The notes beneath the pieces are model-generated. The model was given only the letters and a program-made list of their open reading frames with translations, made no database searches and was not told the DNA's origin. From assembly GCA_023458055.1 (NCBI GenBank), contig JAEXAW010000084.1, positions 1 through 64,000 of the forward strand: a stretch of DNA of 64,000 nt, written 5' to 3'. Positions 1-8,747 of this stretch are shown here, piece after piece. The translations under genes were made by a program, and so were the position numbers. Each line of letters begins with the position of its first letter. The stretch's first letter is position 1. The stretch is from Pseudomonadota bacterium. GTDB lineage: Bacteria; Pseudomonadota; Alphaproteobacteria; Sphingomonadales; Sphingomonadaceae.

Positions 1-695
1 TTGGCATATTTGCCAATAGTCGCAATCGCATCGCGATAGGCTTGATAATAACGCTCGGCATCTTCCATCGTGCGCGCCGCTTCGCCCAGCATGTCGAACG
101 AACAAAGCTCGTCCGGCGCGATTTTACCGGCGCGCTTGATCGCATCTTCGATGGTTTCCCCCATGACAAATTGCTGGCCGAGCAATTTCATCGCGGCGAA
201 GGCGGCCTGCCGGATGACCGGTTCGCCCGATTTGCGGATCATGCGCTTCAAGATCGACAGCGGCGAGGATTTGCTGCCGATACTGTCGAGTAGCAACGTC
301 GCACTGCCGAGCGACAAGCCCCATGCCGACATATCGACGAGCATCTTGCCGGATTTGGCATCGCTTTCGGTCCAGTCGCGGCCCGCGATCTTGTCGCGGA
401 TCAGCGCGTTCGCCGTTTCATCGTCAGGGACGCGCAGCAGGGCTTCGGCAAGACACATCAGCACCACGCCCTCTTCGGTCGAGAGGCGATAGCGATTCAT
501 GAAGGCGTCGATCAGCGTTTCCTTATTATCGCCCGATTTCGCCATGCCGATAATCTTGCGGCCCAGCGCCTTGACCGTGTCTGAAGATGGCGCATCGACC
601 GCCAGACTGGAAAGGAAGCCGCGGACAAGTTCGCCTTCATCCTTGCGTTGTGCCGCGCGCAGTGCGCTGCGGTCGTCTGCCTTGACTACGGCCAT
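1..695 (-). CDS. putA: PutA, bifunctional proline dehydrogenase / glutamate-semialdehyde dehydrogenase (N-terminal part, cut by window edge)
   Basis: The minus frame is open from an ATG at 695 to the window edge, giving about 231 residues. It contains TEEGVVLMCLAEALLRVPD followed by a helical arm with GEAARTMEDAERYYQAYRDA, both characteristic of the start of the PutA proline dehydrogenase domain. PutA oxidises proline to glutamate through pyrroline-5-carboxylate, using FAD and NAD. No ribbon-helix-helix domain precedes this part, so it looks like a non-repressor PutA, although the C-terminal half is outside the window. It is divergent from the RNB ribonuclease, with about 155 bp between the two starts for promoters. 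The identification rests on sequence recognition of the N-terminal domain only. Confidence 0.88.
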   Translation of the reverse strand, partial: MAVVKADDRSALRAAQRKDEGELVRGFLSSLAVDAPSSDTVKALGRKIIGMAKSGDNKETLIDAFMNRYRLSTEEGVVLMCLAEALLRVPDDETANALIRDKIAGRDWTESDAKSGKMLVDMSAWGLSLGSATLLLDSIGSKSSPLSILKRMIRKSGEPVIRQAAFAAMKLLGQQFVMGETIEDAIKRAGKIAPDELCSFDMLGEAARTMEDAERYYQAYRDAIATIGKYA

Positions 696-849
696 GAACC
701 ATTCTCCGCTCGCCGGGTGAAGCCCCGGCTTTATCTGAACTCAATGCTGCGCACCTAGCGCCAAAGCGGTTTCATTGGCAACAAGATGCGGAAAAACTTA
801 TTGGCCCCCGGCTTTTCAAAGGCGCGCGACATGATTAGCAAGACCGACA

Positions 850-2235
850 ATGAAGACGATCATTGATCCCCAAAATGCGCTCGCTGACGGCCTCGCCGCG
901 ATCCGTCTAAAGTTTCAGGTGCCCTCCGATTTCCCCGCCGATGTGCTGGCGGCAGCGGAGGTAGCTGCGCAGCGCGCCCCGTCCGCCCATCGTGACCGGA
1001 CGAACCAATCCTTCGTCACGCTCGATCCGGCGACCTCGACCGACCTTGATCAGGCGTTCACGATTGAAGAAGCAGGGTCGGACTTGCTGCTCCACTATGC
1101 CATCGCCGACGTGGCGTGGTTTGTCGATGATGGCGACCCGGTCGATATCGAAGCTTGGAAGCGCGGCGCGACCATCTACCTGCCCGATGGCAAGGCTGGC
1201 CTTTATCCGCCGATCCTTGCCGAAAATGCTGCTAGCCTGCTGCCCGATGGGCCACGCCCCGCTGTCGTGTTTACCGTGCGAATCGATCCGGATGGCCAGG
1301 CAACGCTTGAAGGAGCCGAGCGCGCGATCATCCGCAGCCGCGCCAAGCTTGCCTATGACAGCGTGCGGATGGACCAGTTACCACAAGGTTTTGCTAAGCT
1401 GTCGCGCCGCATTCAGTCAGCCGAATTGAAACGCGGCGCGGCGCGCGTCGACCCGCCCGAGCAGGAGGTCAACCGCAACCCGGACGGCAGCTACAGCCTG
1501 TTGTTCCGGCCGCGCCTTGCGTCCGAAGACGACAATGCAGCCTTGTCGCTCGCGACCAATCTCGCCGTTGCTGCGACGTTGCAGGCGCATCATACCGGGC
1601 TTTTCCGCGTGATGGATGGCCCGAACGACAGCGCAATCAAGCGGCTGCGCTTTACCGCCAGCGCTTTTGGCCTCACTTGGCCAACGGAGATGCCGCTTGA
1701 GGATTTCGAAAAAGGCCTGTCCGCCGACAATGCGCGCGAGGCCGCATTCATGATGGCGATCCGGCGCGCAGGCGATGGTGCGGCCTATGTCCCTTATCGC
1801 GAGGGGGTGACGCCTTGGCATGCCGCGATGGCCGCGACCTATGCGCATGCCACAGCGCCGCTGCGCCGCCTTGCCGACCGCTATGTTGTGCGCGCAGCGC
1901 TCGCGGTTGCCAATGGCGACCCGGTCCCGCTCGCGGTGAGTGAGGCGTTCACCAAATTGCCCGAAGTGATGGCCCGTGCCGATGCTCTCGGCGCGCAGGT
2001 CGAACGCAGCGTGATTGACCTTGCGGAAGCCGTGATGATGCAGGGCGAAGTCGGGGAAACCTTCGATGCCGTCGTCACCGACATCGACGAGCGCGGCGTC
2101 CGGATGCAGTTAAAGGATATGCCAGTGGTTGCACGCGTACAGGCGCGCGGGACCGATCCGGGCGATGTCATCCAGGTTAAACTCAATCGCGTTGATCTCG
2201 CCAATCGCGCGCTTGAGTTCCAGCGAATGTCTTGA
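850..2235 (+). CDS. RNB-domain ribonuclease (short RNase R/II-like)
   Basis: This 461-residue protein has the RNB exoribonuclease signature near residues 55-70: TLDPATSTDLDQAF, with the aspartates that bind catalytic magnesium. The later APLRRLADRYV segment is the conserved RNB C-terminal motif. Members degrade single-stranded RNA 3' to 5'. Compared with RNase R of about 750 residues it lacks the N-terminal cold-shock domains and keeps only a short S1/OB-like tail (residues ~400-461). That compact form is common in sphingomonads and its substrate is not known. The start ATG at 850 has only a weak upstream purine stretch. It stands alone between divergent putA and a tRNA gene on the opposite strand. 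Confidence 0.85.
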   Translation: MKTIIDPQNALADGLAAIRLKFQVPSDFPADVLAAAEVAAQRAPSAHRDRTNQSFVTLDPATSTDLDQAFTIEEAGSDLLLHYAIADVAWFVDDGDPVDIEAWKRGATIYLPDGKAGLYPPILAENAASLLPDGPRPAVVFTVRIDPDGQATLEGAERAIIRSRAKLAYDSVRMDQLPQGFAKLSRRIQSAELKRGAARVDPPEQEVNRNPDGSYSLLFRPRLASEDDNAALSLATNLAVAATLQAHHTGLFRVMDGPNDSAIKRLRFTASAFGLTWPTEMPLEDFEKGLSADNAREAAFMMAIRRAGDGAAYVPYREGVTPWHAAMAATYAHATAPLRRLADRYVVRAALAVANGDPVPLAVSEAFTKLPEVMARADALGAQVERSVIDLAEAVMMQGEVGETFDAVVTDIDERGVRMQLKDMPVVARVQARGTDPGDVIQVKLNRVDLANRALEFQRMS

Positions 2236-2287
2236 TGAAGCACATCGTCGGCTCACGTCATCGGTTGCTAAAGCGCCGACGGTAAAA

Positions 2288-2361
2288 TGGAGGCCCGTGC
2301 CGGAATCGAACCGGCGTATACGGATTTGCAGTCCGCTGCGTCACCACTCCGCCAACGGGCC
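2288..2361 (-). tRNA. tRNA-Cys (anticodon GCA)
   Basis: On the minus strand a 74-nt cloverleaf can be folded. The 7-bp acceptor stem GGCCCGT/ACGGGCC spans 2355-2361 and 2292-2298. The anticodon loop CTGCAAA gives anticodon GCA (cysteine), the T-arm is GGTTCGATTCC, the discriminator is U and the CCA end is encoded at 2288-2290. A U discriminator is a known identity element for tRNA-Cys. It is convergent with the end of the RNB ribonuclease gene. Confidence 0.96.
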
Positions 2362-2544
2362 CCGCTTGCGGTGAAGGCGCCACTTGCGAAGCATTGGGCA
2401 TAAAGTCAAGCCACAGTGGATGAGAAAAGCGACAAAGAGTCGTCCCGAACACCGAAATTGCGCCTCAATTATGTTGGCGCATCCGGCAAAAGCCATTAAG
2501 GACAGCCGCATTTGGATCAAGCGGCCACCGCCGCACCGCCCTTA

Positions 2545-2566
2545 CTGTATTACTGTTGCAATACAG
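2545..2566. promoter_or_regulatory. Inverted repeat CTGTATT-N8-AATACAG upstream of the pcm-like/tolC pair
   Basis: A perfect 7-bp inverted repeat with an 8-nt spacer lies 26 bp before the ATG of the isoaspartate methyltransferase homologue. Size, symmetry and position suit a dimeric repressor operator. No regulator gene lies next to it, so the function is inferred from position only. Confidence 0.4.
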
Positions 2567-2592
2567 AACGAAACGCGATAGATGATTAAGGT

Positions 2593-3252
2593 ATGACAGT
2601 GAATCAACGCCAATTTCAAACGATGCGCAAGCATATGATTGAAAGCCAGCTGCGCACCAGCGACGTCAATGACCTCGCGGTTCTCGCAGCTTTCGCCAAG
2701 GTTGCACGCGAAGCCTATGTTCCCACCGATAGCGCAGGGTTCAGCTACATGGATCGTTCGATCCCGCTGGGCGAGGGGCGCAGCCTCAATCCTCCGGTGA
2801 CAATCGGACAGATGCTGGTCGAGGCGGACATCGCAAAAACGGATACGGTGCTCCTGATCGGTGCCGCGAGTGGTTATACCGCCGAACTGGTGTCGCATCT
2901 CGCGCATCATGTAACGGCAATCGAAGAATCGCCCCGGCTCGCGGCGACAGCGCGCGAAAAGCTGGCGGCGTCCGCTAATGTCACGCTGGTCGAAGGACCG
3001 CTTGCTGACGGCGACCCCAATGGCGCGCTCCATGATATCATCATCATCGATGGCGCTGTTGAAGAAGTGCCCGCCGCGATTGCGCGCCAGTTGAAGCCTA
3101 GTGGCCGGATCATTGCTGCTCTCAACGACCGCGGCGTGACGCGATTGGCGCGCGGTGTGCGCGTCGGCGATCAGCTTTCGTTCAACCCCTTTGCGGATAT
3201 GGAAGCAGCGTCCCTTCCGGGCTTTGCCAAGCCCAAGGCTTTCAGCTTTTGA
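2593..3252 (+). CDS. Protein-L-isoaspartate O-methyltransferase family protein
   Basis: The 219-residue protein begins with a region like the Pcm N-terminus (MRKHMIESQLRTSDVND, then AREAYVPTD). It continues with a class I methyltransferase core in which VLLIGAASGYTAELVSHLA is the SAM-binding loop and IIIIDGAVEEVP is motif post-II. Pcm repairs isoaspartyl residues in aged proteins using SAM. This copy has IGAASGY where true Pcm has a GTGSGY-type motif, so it may be a divergent paralogue. In sphingomonads it sits directly before tolC, as here, with 38 bp between the genes, so the two are probably co-transcribed. Confidence 0.82.
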   Translation: MTVNQRQFQTMRKHMIESQLRTSDVNDLAVLAAFAKVAREAYVPTDSAGFSYMDRSIPLGEGRSLNPPVTIGQMLVEADIAKTDTVLLIGAASGYTAELVSHLAHHVTAIEESPRLAATAREKLAASANVTLVEGPLADGDPNGALHDIIIIDGAVEEVPAAIARQLKPSGRIIAALNDRGVTRLARGVRVGDQLSFNPFADMEAASLPGFAKPKAFSF

Positions 3253-3290
3253 TGCGCCGACCCAACTGGACACGTGAAAAGGAATAATGA

Positions 3291-4790
3291 GTGCGCATAT
3301 CCGTTAAAGCCCTGTCCCGCTCGTCACTGGCGCTGGTTGCCCTGGTCATGACGTTAGGAGCATCGCCGGTGGCCGCCGAAACGCTGCAAGGCGCACTCGA
3401 AAAGGCTTATGAGAATAATCCGACCCTGAGCGGAGCCCGGGCGGGACAGCGCGCACAGGACGAAAATGTACCTATTGCCCGCTCGCAACAATTGCCAAGT
3501 GTCGGATCGCAAGCTGGCTATAATGAAAATCTGTTCGGCTATGGGTCGGGCAGCGCTGACCGCAACATTTCCGCGGGCGTGACCGGAACGGTCCCTATTT
3601 ATCAAGGCGGCCGCGTCAAGAACGCGGTTCGCGCCGCTGAAAAACGGGTCGAATCAGGTCAGGCCGATCTTCGTGCAACCGAAGCGTCGGTGTTCAATCA
3701 GGTCGTCGCCGCTTATATGGACGTGATCCGCGATCAGGCTATCGTTTCGCTTAATCGCGGCAATGTCGGCGTGCTACAAGTCAACCTGGAAGCGACCAAG
3801 GACCGGTTTCAGATCGGTGACCTCACCCGCACCGATATCGCGCAATCAGATTCGCGTTTGGCTTTGGCCCAAGCACAATTGCGCAATTCGGAAGCCCAAC
3901 TGATTTCCAGTCGCGAGCGTTATATTGAACTGGTCGGCGAACCGCCGGTCAATCTCCAACCGCCGCCGCCGCTCCCTAATTTGCCGCAGAGTGGCGAAGA
4001 TGCGGTGCAACAGGCTTTGGCAGGCAATCCGGATATTGAAGCCGCCCAGCATATGGTCGAAGCAACCCGCTATGACGTGAAATCGGCCAAGGGCGCGCGC
4101 ATGCCGCAGGTCGAGGGTACGGCCCAGAGCAATTACACCAACTATCTGGGATCAGCGAACAGCGGCATCCCCACGCTTCCCGCCGACCAGTCGCGTTTCG
4201 TTGGCGGCGTCGGCGTCACGGCAACCTTTCCGCTGTTCCAAGGCGGGCGCCCTTCTGCGCAAGTTCGCCAGTCGCAGGCGCGCAACAGTCAGGCGCTTGA
4301 GGGACTGATCGCTACCGAACGCAATGTCATCGCGCAAACGCGCTCGGCTTACGCAAGCTATCGCGCCTCGCAGGACATTATCCGCTCGACCCAGACCGCT
4401 GTTGAAGCAAGCGCCTTGTCGCTGGAAGGTGTCCGCGCCGAAAATAGTGTCGGCAGCCGTACAATCCTGGATATCCTCAACGCCGAGCAGGAATTGTTGA
4501 ACGCGCAGGTGCAGCAGGTCACCGCCGAGCGCAACGCTTATGTCGCCGGCTTCTCGCTGCTCGCCGCGATGGGTCGCGCGGAAGCGCAAGATCTTGGGAT
4601 AGAAGGTGGTGCGCTCTATCAGCCCGAGGCCAATTATAATCGCGTTAAAGGCAAAATTTGGGATTGGGACGATGATCCAATGCCGACGCCGCAGGCGACG
4701 CGCACCTATCAAACGCCAGCGCAAAACGCGACCGTGCCTGAATTTGCGCGCCCGAAAACAACGCCTAAGCCCGCGCCGCCCCGTCGTTAA
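3291..4790 (+). CDS. tolC: TolC family outer membrane efflux protein
   Basis: This protein of 499 residues starts at GTG 3291 behind AAAGGAAT. A signal peptide (residues 1-29, cleavage after PVAAE/SPVAA) precedes TLQGALEKAYENNPTLSGAR, the start of the first outer-membrane-efflux repeat. The second repeat begins near residue 230. Both contain the long helices that form the periplasmic tunnel. TolC forms the trimeric outer-membrane exit duct for type I secretion and RND/MFS pumps. The C-terminus is a proline-rich tail after the second repeat. No inner-membrane pump or adaptor lies nearby, so it is likely the general TolC of the cell. Probable operon with the preceding methyltransferase homologue. 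Confidence 0.93.
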   Translation: MRISVKALSRSSLALVALVMTLGASPVAAETLQGALEKAYENNPTLSGARAGQRAQDENVPIARSQQLPSVGSQAGYNENLFGYGSGSADRNISAGVTGTVPIYQGGRVKNAVRAAEKRVESGQADLRATEASVFNQVVAAYMDVIRDQAIVSLNRGNVGVLQVNLEATKDRFQIGDLTRTDIAQSDSRLALAQAQLRNSEAQLISSRERYIELVGEPPVNLQPPPPLPNLPQSGEDAVQQALAGNPDIEAAQHMVEATRYDVKSAKGARMPQVEGTAQSNYTNYLGSANSGIPTLPADQSRFVGGVGVTATFPLFQGGRPSAQVRQSQARNSQALEGLIATERNVIAQTRSAYASYRASQDIIRSTQTAVEASALSLEGVRAENSVGSRTILDILNAEQELLNAQVQQVTAERNAYVAGFSLLAAMGRAEAQDLGIEGGALYQPEANYNRVKGKIWDWDDDPMPTPQATRTYQTPAQNATVPEFARPKTTPKPAPPRR

Positions 4791-4921
4791 AATACCGCGC
4801 TTTGATGGCGGCCTGATGATCCATCAGAGCCGCTGTCTCGCTTTGGCACAAAGCAATTGGCAAAAGCCGCTGAAAAGGCTAGATATTGCCGTTTCACACT
4901 CCAGAGGTTTATGAAGACGCC

Positions 4922-5572
4922 ATGAGCAAAGAACCTTCAATGGAAGAAATTTTGTCGTCAATCCGCCGTGTCATGGCGCGCGAAGATGCCGAATCGCACG
5001 ATGGCCCGCGCGCTCGCATGCCGATTTTGAGCGCTGATTCGCAGCAAGAATCAGATCAATTCGCGGGTGACGACTATGGTCAGACAGAGGCCAATTCGAT
5101 GGCCGCCGCGCCCTTGGAGGCTCACCCCCTTGCCTCCGATCCGGTTTTTGCGGACACGCCCGAGGTGATCGAAGACGAGGTTCTGGAGTTGACCGACGCC
5201 ACCTCCGAAGCCGATATTTATGAGCCCCAGCCCTATGCGGCAGAACCCTATGCGGGAGAGCAGCCGATGAACGCCGAACAACCGTCTGACGATGATATCG
5301 CGCACCATGATGCCGTTACCGATGCCGAGCGCGAGGCAGAACTTTTGTCGAACGAGCATATTGCGGCCAGTCGCCAAACGCTTACGCAATTTGCCGAGGC
5401 GGTGAAGCCCGCACCGCGTCCGGACCTTCCGGTTGGCACGGTGTCGCTCGACGCGATGGTGCGCGAGGCGATTACGCCGATGCTCAAGGACTGGCTTGAC
5501 CAGAATCTCCCGACAATTGTCGAAGAAATGGTCGCGCGCGAACTGCAGCGCATCAGTGGGCGCGCCTACTGA
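4922..5572 (+). CDS. popZ: PopZ/DUF2497 family protein (polar organising protein)
   Basis: The 216-residue protein opens with MSKEPSMEEILSSIRRVM, the conserved N-terminal helix of DUF2497/PopZ. It continues with a long acidic, proline- and glutamate-rich linker (residues ~25-155) and ends with the conserved C-terminal oligomerisation helices (AMVREAITPMLKDWLDQNLP, then IVEEMVARELQRI). PopZ assembles into a polar mesh that anchors chromosome origins and cell-cycle proteins in Caulobacter; the role here is assumed by homology. I chose ATG 4922 rather than the in-frame ATG at 4886 because family proteins begin MSKEPSMEEIL. It follows tolC and ends 8 bp before convergent mmsB. The valS gene that often follows is not present. 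Confidence 0.87.
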   Translation: MSKEPSMEEILSSIRRVMAREDAESHDGPRARMPILSADSQQESDQFAGDDYGQTEANSMAAAPLEAHPLASDPVFADTPEVIEDEVLELTDATSEADIYEPQPYAAEPYAGEQPMNAEQPSDDDIAHHDAVTDAEREAELLSNEHIAASRQTLTQFAEAVKPAPRPDLPVGTVSLDAMVREAITPMLKDWLDQNLPTIVEEMVARELQRISGRAY

Positions 5573-5580
5573 CCAACCAG

Positions 5581-6468
5581 TTATTCGGCGGCGAGGCTGT
5601 CCAGCTTTTCGATAATCGCTGAAAAATCATGTCCCTCGGGGTCGCCTGCGACAAAGGCCTCGTATAGCGCGCGGGCGCGTTCGCCCATGGGGACGGACGC
5701 ATCGACGCTGTCGGCGGCTTCCATGGCGAGGCGCAAATCCTTGAGCATCAGTGCCGCCGCAAAGCCGCCCTTATAGCCATTATCCGCCGGGCTTTGCGGG
5801 CCCACGCCGGGAACCGGGCAATAGCTCGTCATCGACCAGTTCTGGCCGGATGAAACCGAGGCAATGTCGTAGAATTTTTGTGGGTCCAGCCCCAGTTTTT
5901 GGGCGAGAAGGAAGGTCTCGCAGGTCGCAACCATCGACGCGCCAAGCAGCATATTGTTGCAAATCTTGGCCGCCTGCCCCGCGCCGCTGTCACCTGCGTG
6001 GATCACCGCCTTGCCCATTTGCGCGAGGATCGGCTCCGCGCGGGCAAAGCCTTCATCGCTGCCCCCGACCATGAAGGTCAGTGTCCCGGCGTTAGCGGCA
6101 GCAATGCCACCAGAAACGGGGGCGTCAACGGCGACAAAGCCCTTGGCGGTCGCGGCGGCAGCATTGCTCTTGGCGGTGGCGACGTCGATGGTCGAACAGT
6201 CGAGCAGCAAGGTGCCCGGGGTGGCATTGGGGAACACATCCGTTTCATAGACGCTCGCGACATGCTTACCTGCCGGGAGCATGGTGACCACGGCGTCGGC
6301 CCCCGTCACCGCCTCGGCAGCGTTTGCCGCGCGCGCGCACCCGGCCTCAACCGCACGCGCCAGCGCCTCCTCGCTCAAGTCAAAAGCCCGCACCGCATGG
6401 CCTGCCTTAGCAAGGTTCGCGGCCATCCCGCCGCCCATATTGCCAAGCCCGATAAACGCGATTTTCAT
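5581..6468 (-). CDS. mmsB: 3-hydroxyisobutyrate dehydrogenase
   Basis: The 295-residue protein has the NAD-binding GLGNMGGGMAANL loop (residues 7-19), the substrate motif DAPVSGG (115-121) and the catalytic lysine in GAGQAAKICNN (Lys168). These are the hallmarks of hydroxyisobutyrate dehydrogenases. It oxidises 3-hydroxyisobutyrate to methylmalonate semialdehyde in valine breakdown. It is the last gene of a minus-strand run whose upstream members (enoyl-CoA hydratase, hydroxyisobutyryl-CoA hydrolase, acyl-CoA dehydrogenase, mmsA) supply the other steps. Its start overlaps the stop of the 65-residue ORF by 4 bp, implying translational coupling. Confidence 0.93.
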   Translation of the reverse strand: MKIAFIGLGNMGGGMAANLAKAGHAVRAFDLSEEALARAVEAGCARAANAAEAVTGADAVVTMLPAGKHVASVYETDVFPNATPGTLLLDCSTIDVATAKSNAAAATAKGFVAVDAPVSGGIAAANAGTLTFMVGGSDEGFARAEPILAQMGKAVIHAGDSGAGQAAKICNNMLLGASMVATCETFLLAQKLGLDPQKFYDIASVSSGQNWSMTSYCPVPGVGPQSPADNGYKGGFAAALMLKDLRLAMEAADSVDASVPMGERARALYEAFVAGDPEGHDFSAIIEKLDSLAAE

Positions 6469-6662
6469 GAGGTTAGTCCTTTTTCATAATCCGCGACCGA
6501 TGCTCGCAGCGTGGCCAGAGTGATCTTCATCAATTCCGCATCGTTGAGGATCGTTCCATCATCATCCCATGCCGCCTGCCGTTCCCACAACCAGATTTGC
6601 GTTTCCATCGCATGGATAAGGAAACGCGCTTCCTTGAGCGTGAGGTCGCAGGTGATTGTCAC
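6465..6662 (-). CDS. Small protein of unknown function in the valine-degradation operon
   Basis: This 65-residue ORF overlaps its upstream neighbour (enoyl-CoA hydratase, stop 6659) and its downstream neighbour (mmsB, start 6468) by 4 bp each, a strong sign that it is translated. The sequence is acidic and predicted helical, with [20 protein letters not shown] and an [14 protein letters not shown] tail. It has no signal peptide, membrane segment or cysteine motif. I do not recognise the family. Its fixed place between two catabolic enzymes suggests a helper or regulatory role there, which is inference. Confidence 0.7.
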   Translation of the reverse strand: MTITCDLTLKEARFLIHAMETQIWLWERQAAWDDDGTILNDAELMKITLATLRASVADYEKGLTS

Positions 6663-7432
6663 TTGCCCGTCCAGTTCCCCGGCCGCTTCTCGACAAAAGC
6701 CGCCATGCCTTCCTTCTGGTCGGCGCTGCCGAACAGGCCGTGGAACAGGCGGCGTTCAAAGTTGATGCCTTGCTGGAGGCCCGTTTCAAACGCGGCGTTG
6801 ACCATTTCCTTGTTCGCCTTGACCGCAAGCGGGGCCATGCCGGCAATCGTCGCAGCGGTTTTCATCGCATCGTCGATCAGATCAGCGGCGGGAACCACCC
6901 GCGCCACGAGGCCCGAGCGTTCGGCTTCCTCCGCGCCCATCATCCGTCCGGTGAGGCACATCTCCATCGCTTTGGCTTTGCCGACCGCGCGCGTCAGCCG
7001 CTGTGATCCACCCATGCCGGGGGTCACGCCGAGCTTGATTTCGGGTTGGCCGAACTTGGCGTTGTCTGCGGCCAAGATGAAATCACACATCATCGCGAGC
7101 TCACAGCCGCCGCCGAGCGCATAGCCCGCCACCGCTGCGATCACCGGCTTGCGCGTGGCGGTAACGCGGTCATAGCCGGCGAAATAATTGGCCCCATACA
7201 TATCGGCAAAGCCTTGCGCCTGCATTTCCTTGATGTCCGCACCCGCGGCAAAGGCCTTCTCGCTGCCAGTGATGACCGCGCAGCCTTGGCTCGAGTCGGC
7301 GTCGAACGCTTCAAGCGCGGCGATCAGATCGGCCAGCACCTGGCTGTTGAGCGCGTTCAAAGCTTCGGGGCGGTTGAGCGTGATCAGCGTCACCGCATCA
7401 CGTTGTTCAACGAGGAGGGTTTGATAGGTCAT
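6659..7432 (-). CDS. Enoyl-CoA hydratase (crotonase family)
   Basis: The 257-residue protein matches mitochondrial-type crotonase closely. It has AGADIKEMQ (oxyanion hole), [18 protein letters not shown] with the first catalytic glutamate and [16 protein letters not shown] with the second. It hydrates enoyl-CoA thioesters; next to hydroxyisobutyryl-CoA hydrolase and mmsB it most likely hydrates methacrylyl-CoA in valine degradation. The 4-bp overlap with the following small ORF indicates one transcript. A repeat element separates it from the upstream hydrolase gene. Confidence 0.9.
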   Translation of the reverse strand: MTYQTLLVEQRDAVTLITLNRPEALNALNSQVLADLIAALEAFDADSSQGCAVITGSEKAFAAGADIKEMQAQGFADMYGANYFAGYDRVTATRKPVIAAVAGYALGGGCELAMMCDFILAADNAKFGQPEIKLGVTPGMGGSQRLTRAVGKAKAMEMCLTGRMMGAEEAERSGLVARVVPAADLIDDAMKTAATIAGMAPLAVKANKEMVNAAFETGLQQGINFERRLFHGLFGSADQKEGMAAFVEKRPGNWTGK

Positions 7433-7445
7433 TTGGTTTCCTTTT

Positions 7446-7543
7446 CGTCATCCCCGACGTGATCGGGGATCCATCACATCACCTCAGCCGTCATCTTAAT
7501 CCATCCGCTGCGAGATGGATTCCCGTTATAGCGGGAATGACGA
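7446..7543. repeat. REP-like paired hairpins (CGTCATCCCCG...CGGGAATGACGA)
   Basis: Two short palindromes, CCCCGACGTGATCGGGG and CCCGTTATAGCGGG, face each other between GTCAT and ATGACG ends and fill the space between the enoyl-CoA hydratase and hydrolase genes. This is the classic layout of a bacterial REP doublet. It lies inside an operon and could act as a processing or mRNA-stability element. Confidence 0.7.
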
Positions 7544-7549
7544 CATCCT

Positions 7550-8596
7550 TTAGTCCGCTGGCTTCCATGCCTCACTTTCGGGCAAAGTCGCAAAAATAGC
7601 GTCAATCGTCGCATCGCTCACCTCTTGCGGGGTCGCGGGCGACCAGTTGGGCGCATTATCCTTGTCGATAATCAGCGCGCGCACGCCTTCGATGAAATCA
7701 TGGCGCATCACCACGCGCCCACCGATCGCATATTCCTTGCGCATCTCGTCGGCAAAGTCGGTGAGACTTGCCCCTTCCTCAACGAGCCGCAGCGATACTT
7801 TCATGCTTTCGGGGCTTTTCGTGCGGAGCGTCGCCAGTTCCTTGTGCGCCCAGTCGCTGTCATCGGCCTCAAGCGCAGCCATGATCTCCTCGACCGTGCT
7901 GGCGGCAAACAGGCGGTTGATGACCGGGATGTTGCCGACGATCCGCGCCTCGGGCGGCGTTTCATTATATTTGGCGAGGATATTGTCGATCCGCTCCGGC
8001 TCCGCGACGATCTCCGCTTTGACGATTTCGAGCTTGTCCGAGGCGATATAATGGGTCGCAAGCCCCAATTCCTTGCACTCCGCCCCGTCGAGCCGCGCCC
8101 CGGTGAGCGCGAGGAACACCCCCACGCGCCCTTCCAGCCGCGACAGGTGCCAGCCGCCGCCCACATCCGGGAACAGACCAATGCCCGTTTCCGGCATGGC
8201 GAGCCGGGTATTTTCGGTTGCGATGCGATAGCGCGCGGGCGCACTGATCCCAACGCCCCCGCCCATGGTGATCCCATCCATGAAGGCGATCACGGGCTTG
8301 GCGTAGGTGAAAAGCTTATGGTTGAGCTGATATTCGGTATGGAAAAACTGCCGCGCGGCCACGCCATCGCTCGCGCCACTTTCCGCGAGCATACGGATGT
8401 CGCCGCCCGCGCAGAAACCGCGACCTTCGCTGTGGTCGATCAGGACGGCCTCGACGCCGCCATCCTGCTCCCAGCGCTGGAGCGCGGCGAGCATTGCCTC
8501 GCACATGGCCAGGTTGAGCGCATGGATCGCCTTGGGGCGGTTGAGACGCATGCGGCCAATGCGGCCCTGCTGCTCGATGATTACGTCGTCGGTCAT
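7550..8596 (-). CDS. 3-hydroxyisobutyryl-CoA hydrolase (crotonase superfamily)
   Basis: The 348-residue length and motifs fit the HIBCH subgroup: RGFCAGGDIRML, MGGGVGISAPARYRIA and LAMPETGIGLFPDVGG with the catalytic glutamate. The C-terminal extension beyond ordinary crotonases is also present. It hydrolyses 3-hydroxyisobutyryl-CoA to the free acid, the step between the hydratase and mmsB. An enoyl-CoA hydratase/isomerase annotation is possible from the shared fold, but the PETGIGLFPDVGG block and length favour the hydrolase. It sits between two REP elements in the minus-strand catabolic run. Confidence 0.88.
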   Translation of the reverse strand: MTDDVIIEQQGRIGRMRLNRPKAIHALNLAMCEAMLAALQRWEQDGGVEAVLIDHSEGRGFCAGGDIRMLAESGASDGVAARQFFHTEYQLNHKLFTYAKPVIAFMDGITMGGGVGISAPARYRIATENTRLAMPETGIGLFPDVGGGWHLSRLEGRVGVFLALTGARLDGAECKELGLATHYIASDKLEIVKAEIVAEPERIDNILAKYNETPPEARIVGNIPVINRLFAASTVEEIMAALEADDSDWAHKELATLRTKSPESMKVSLRLVEEGASLTDFADEMRKEYAIGGRVVMRHDFIEGVRALIIDKDNAPNWSPATPQEVSDATIDAIFATLPESEAWKPAD

Positions 8597-8653
8597 TTCA
8601 TCTCCAAACCTTCTGCGCCTGCGGGCAAAAGGGAAATCCTTCCTTCTTTAAAT

Positions 8654-8742
8654 CGTCATGCTGAACTTGTTTCAGCATCCATAAGGCGGTGCCCCCCGAT
8701 AGCGCGGGACTTATGGACCCTGAAACAAGTTCAGGGTGGCGA
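8654..8742. repeat. REP-like paired hairpins (GCTGAACTTGTTTCAGC / CCCTGAAACAAGTTCAGGG)
   Basis: Two palindromes built on the same core, TGAAACAAGTTCA, face each other across 89 bp between the hydrolase and acyl-CoA dehydrogenase genes. They start with CGTCATGCTGAACTTG, a common sphingomonad intergenic repeat. Confidence 0.7.
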
Positions 8743-8747
8743 AGAAA

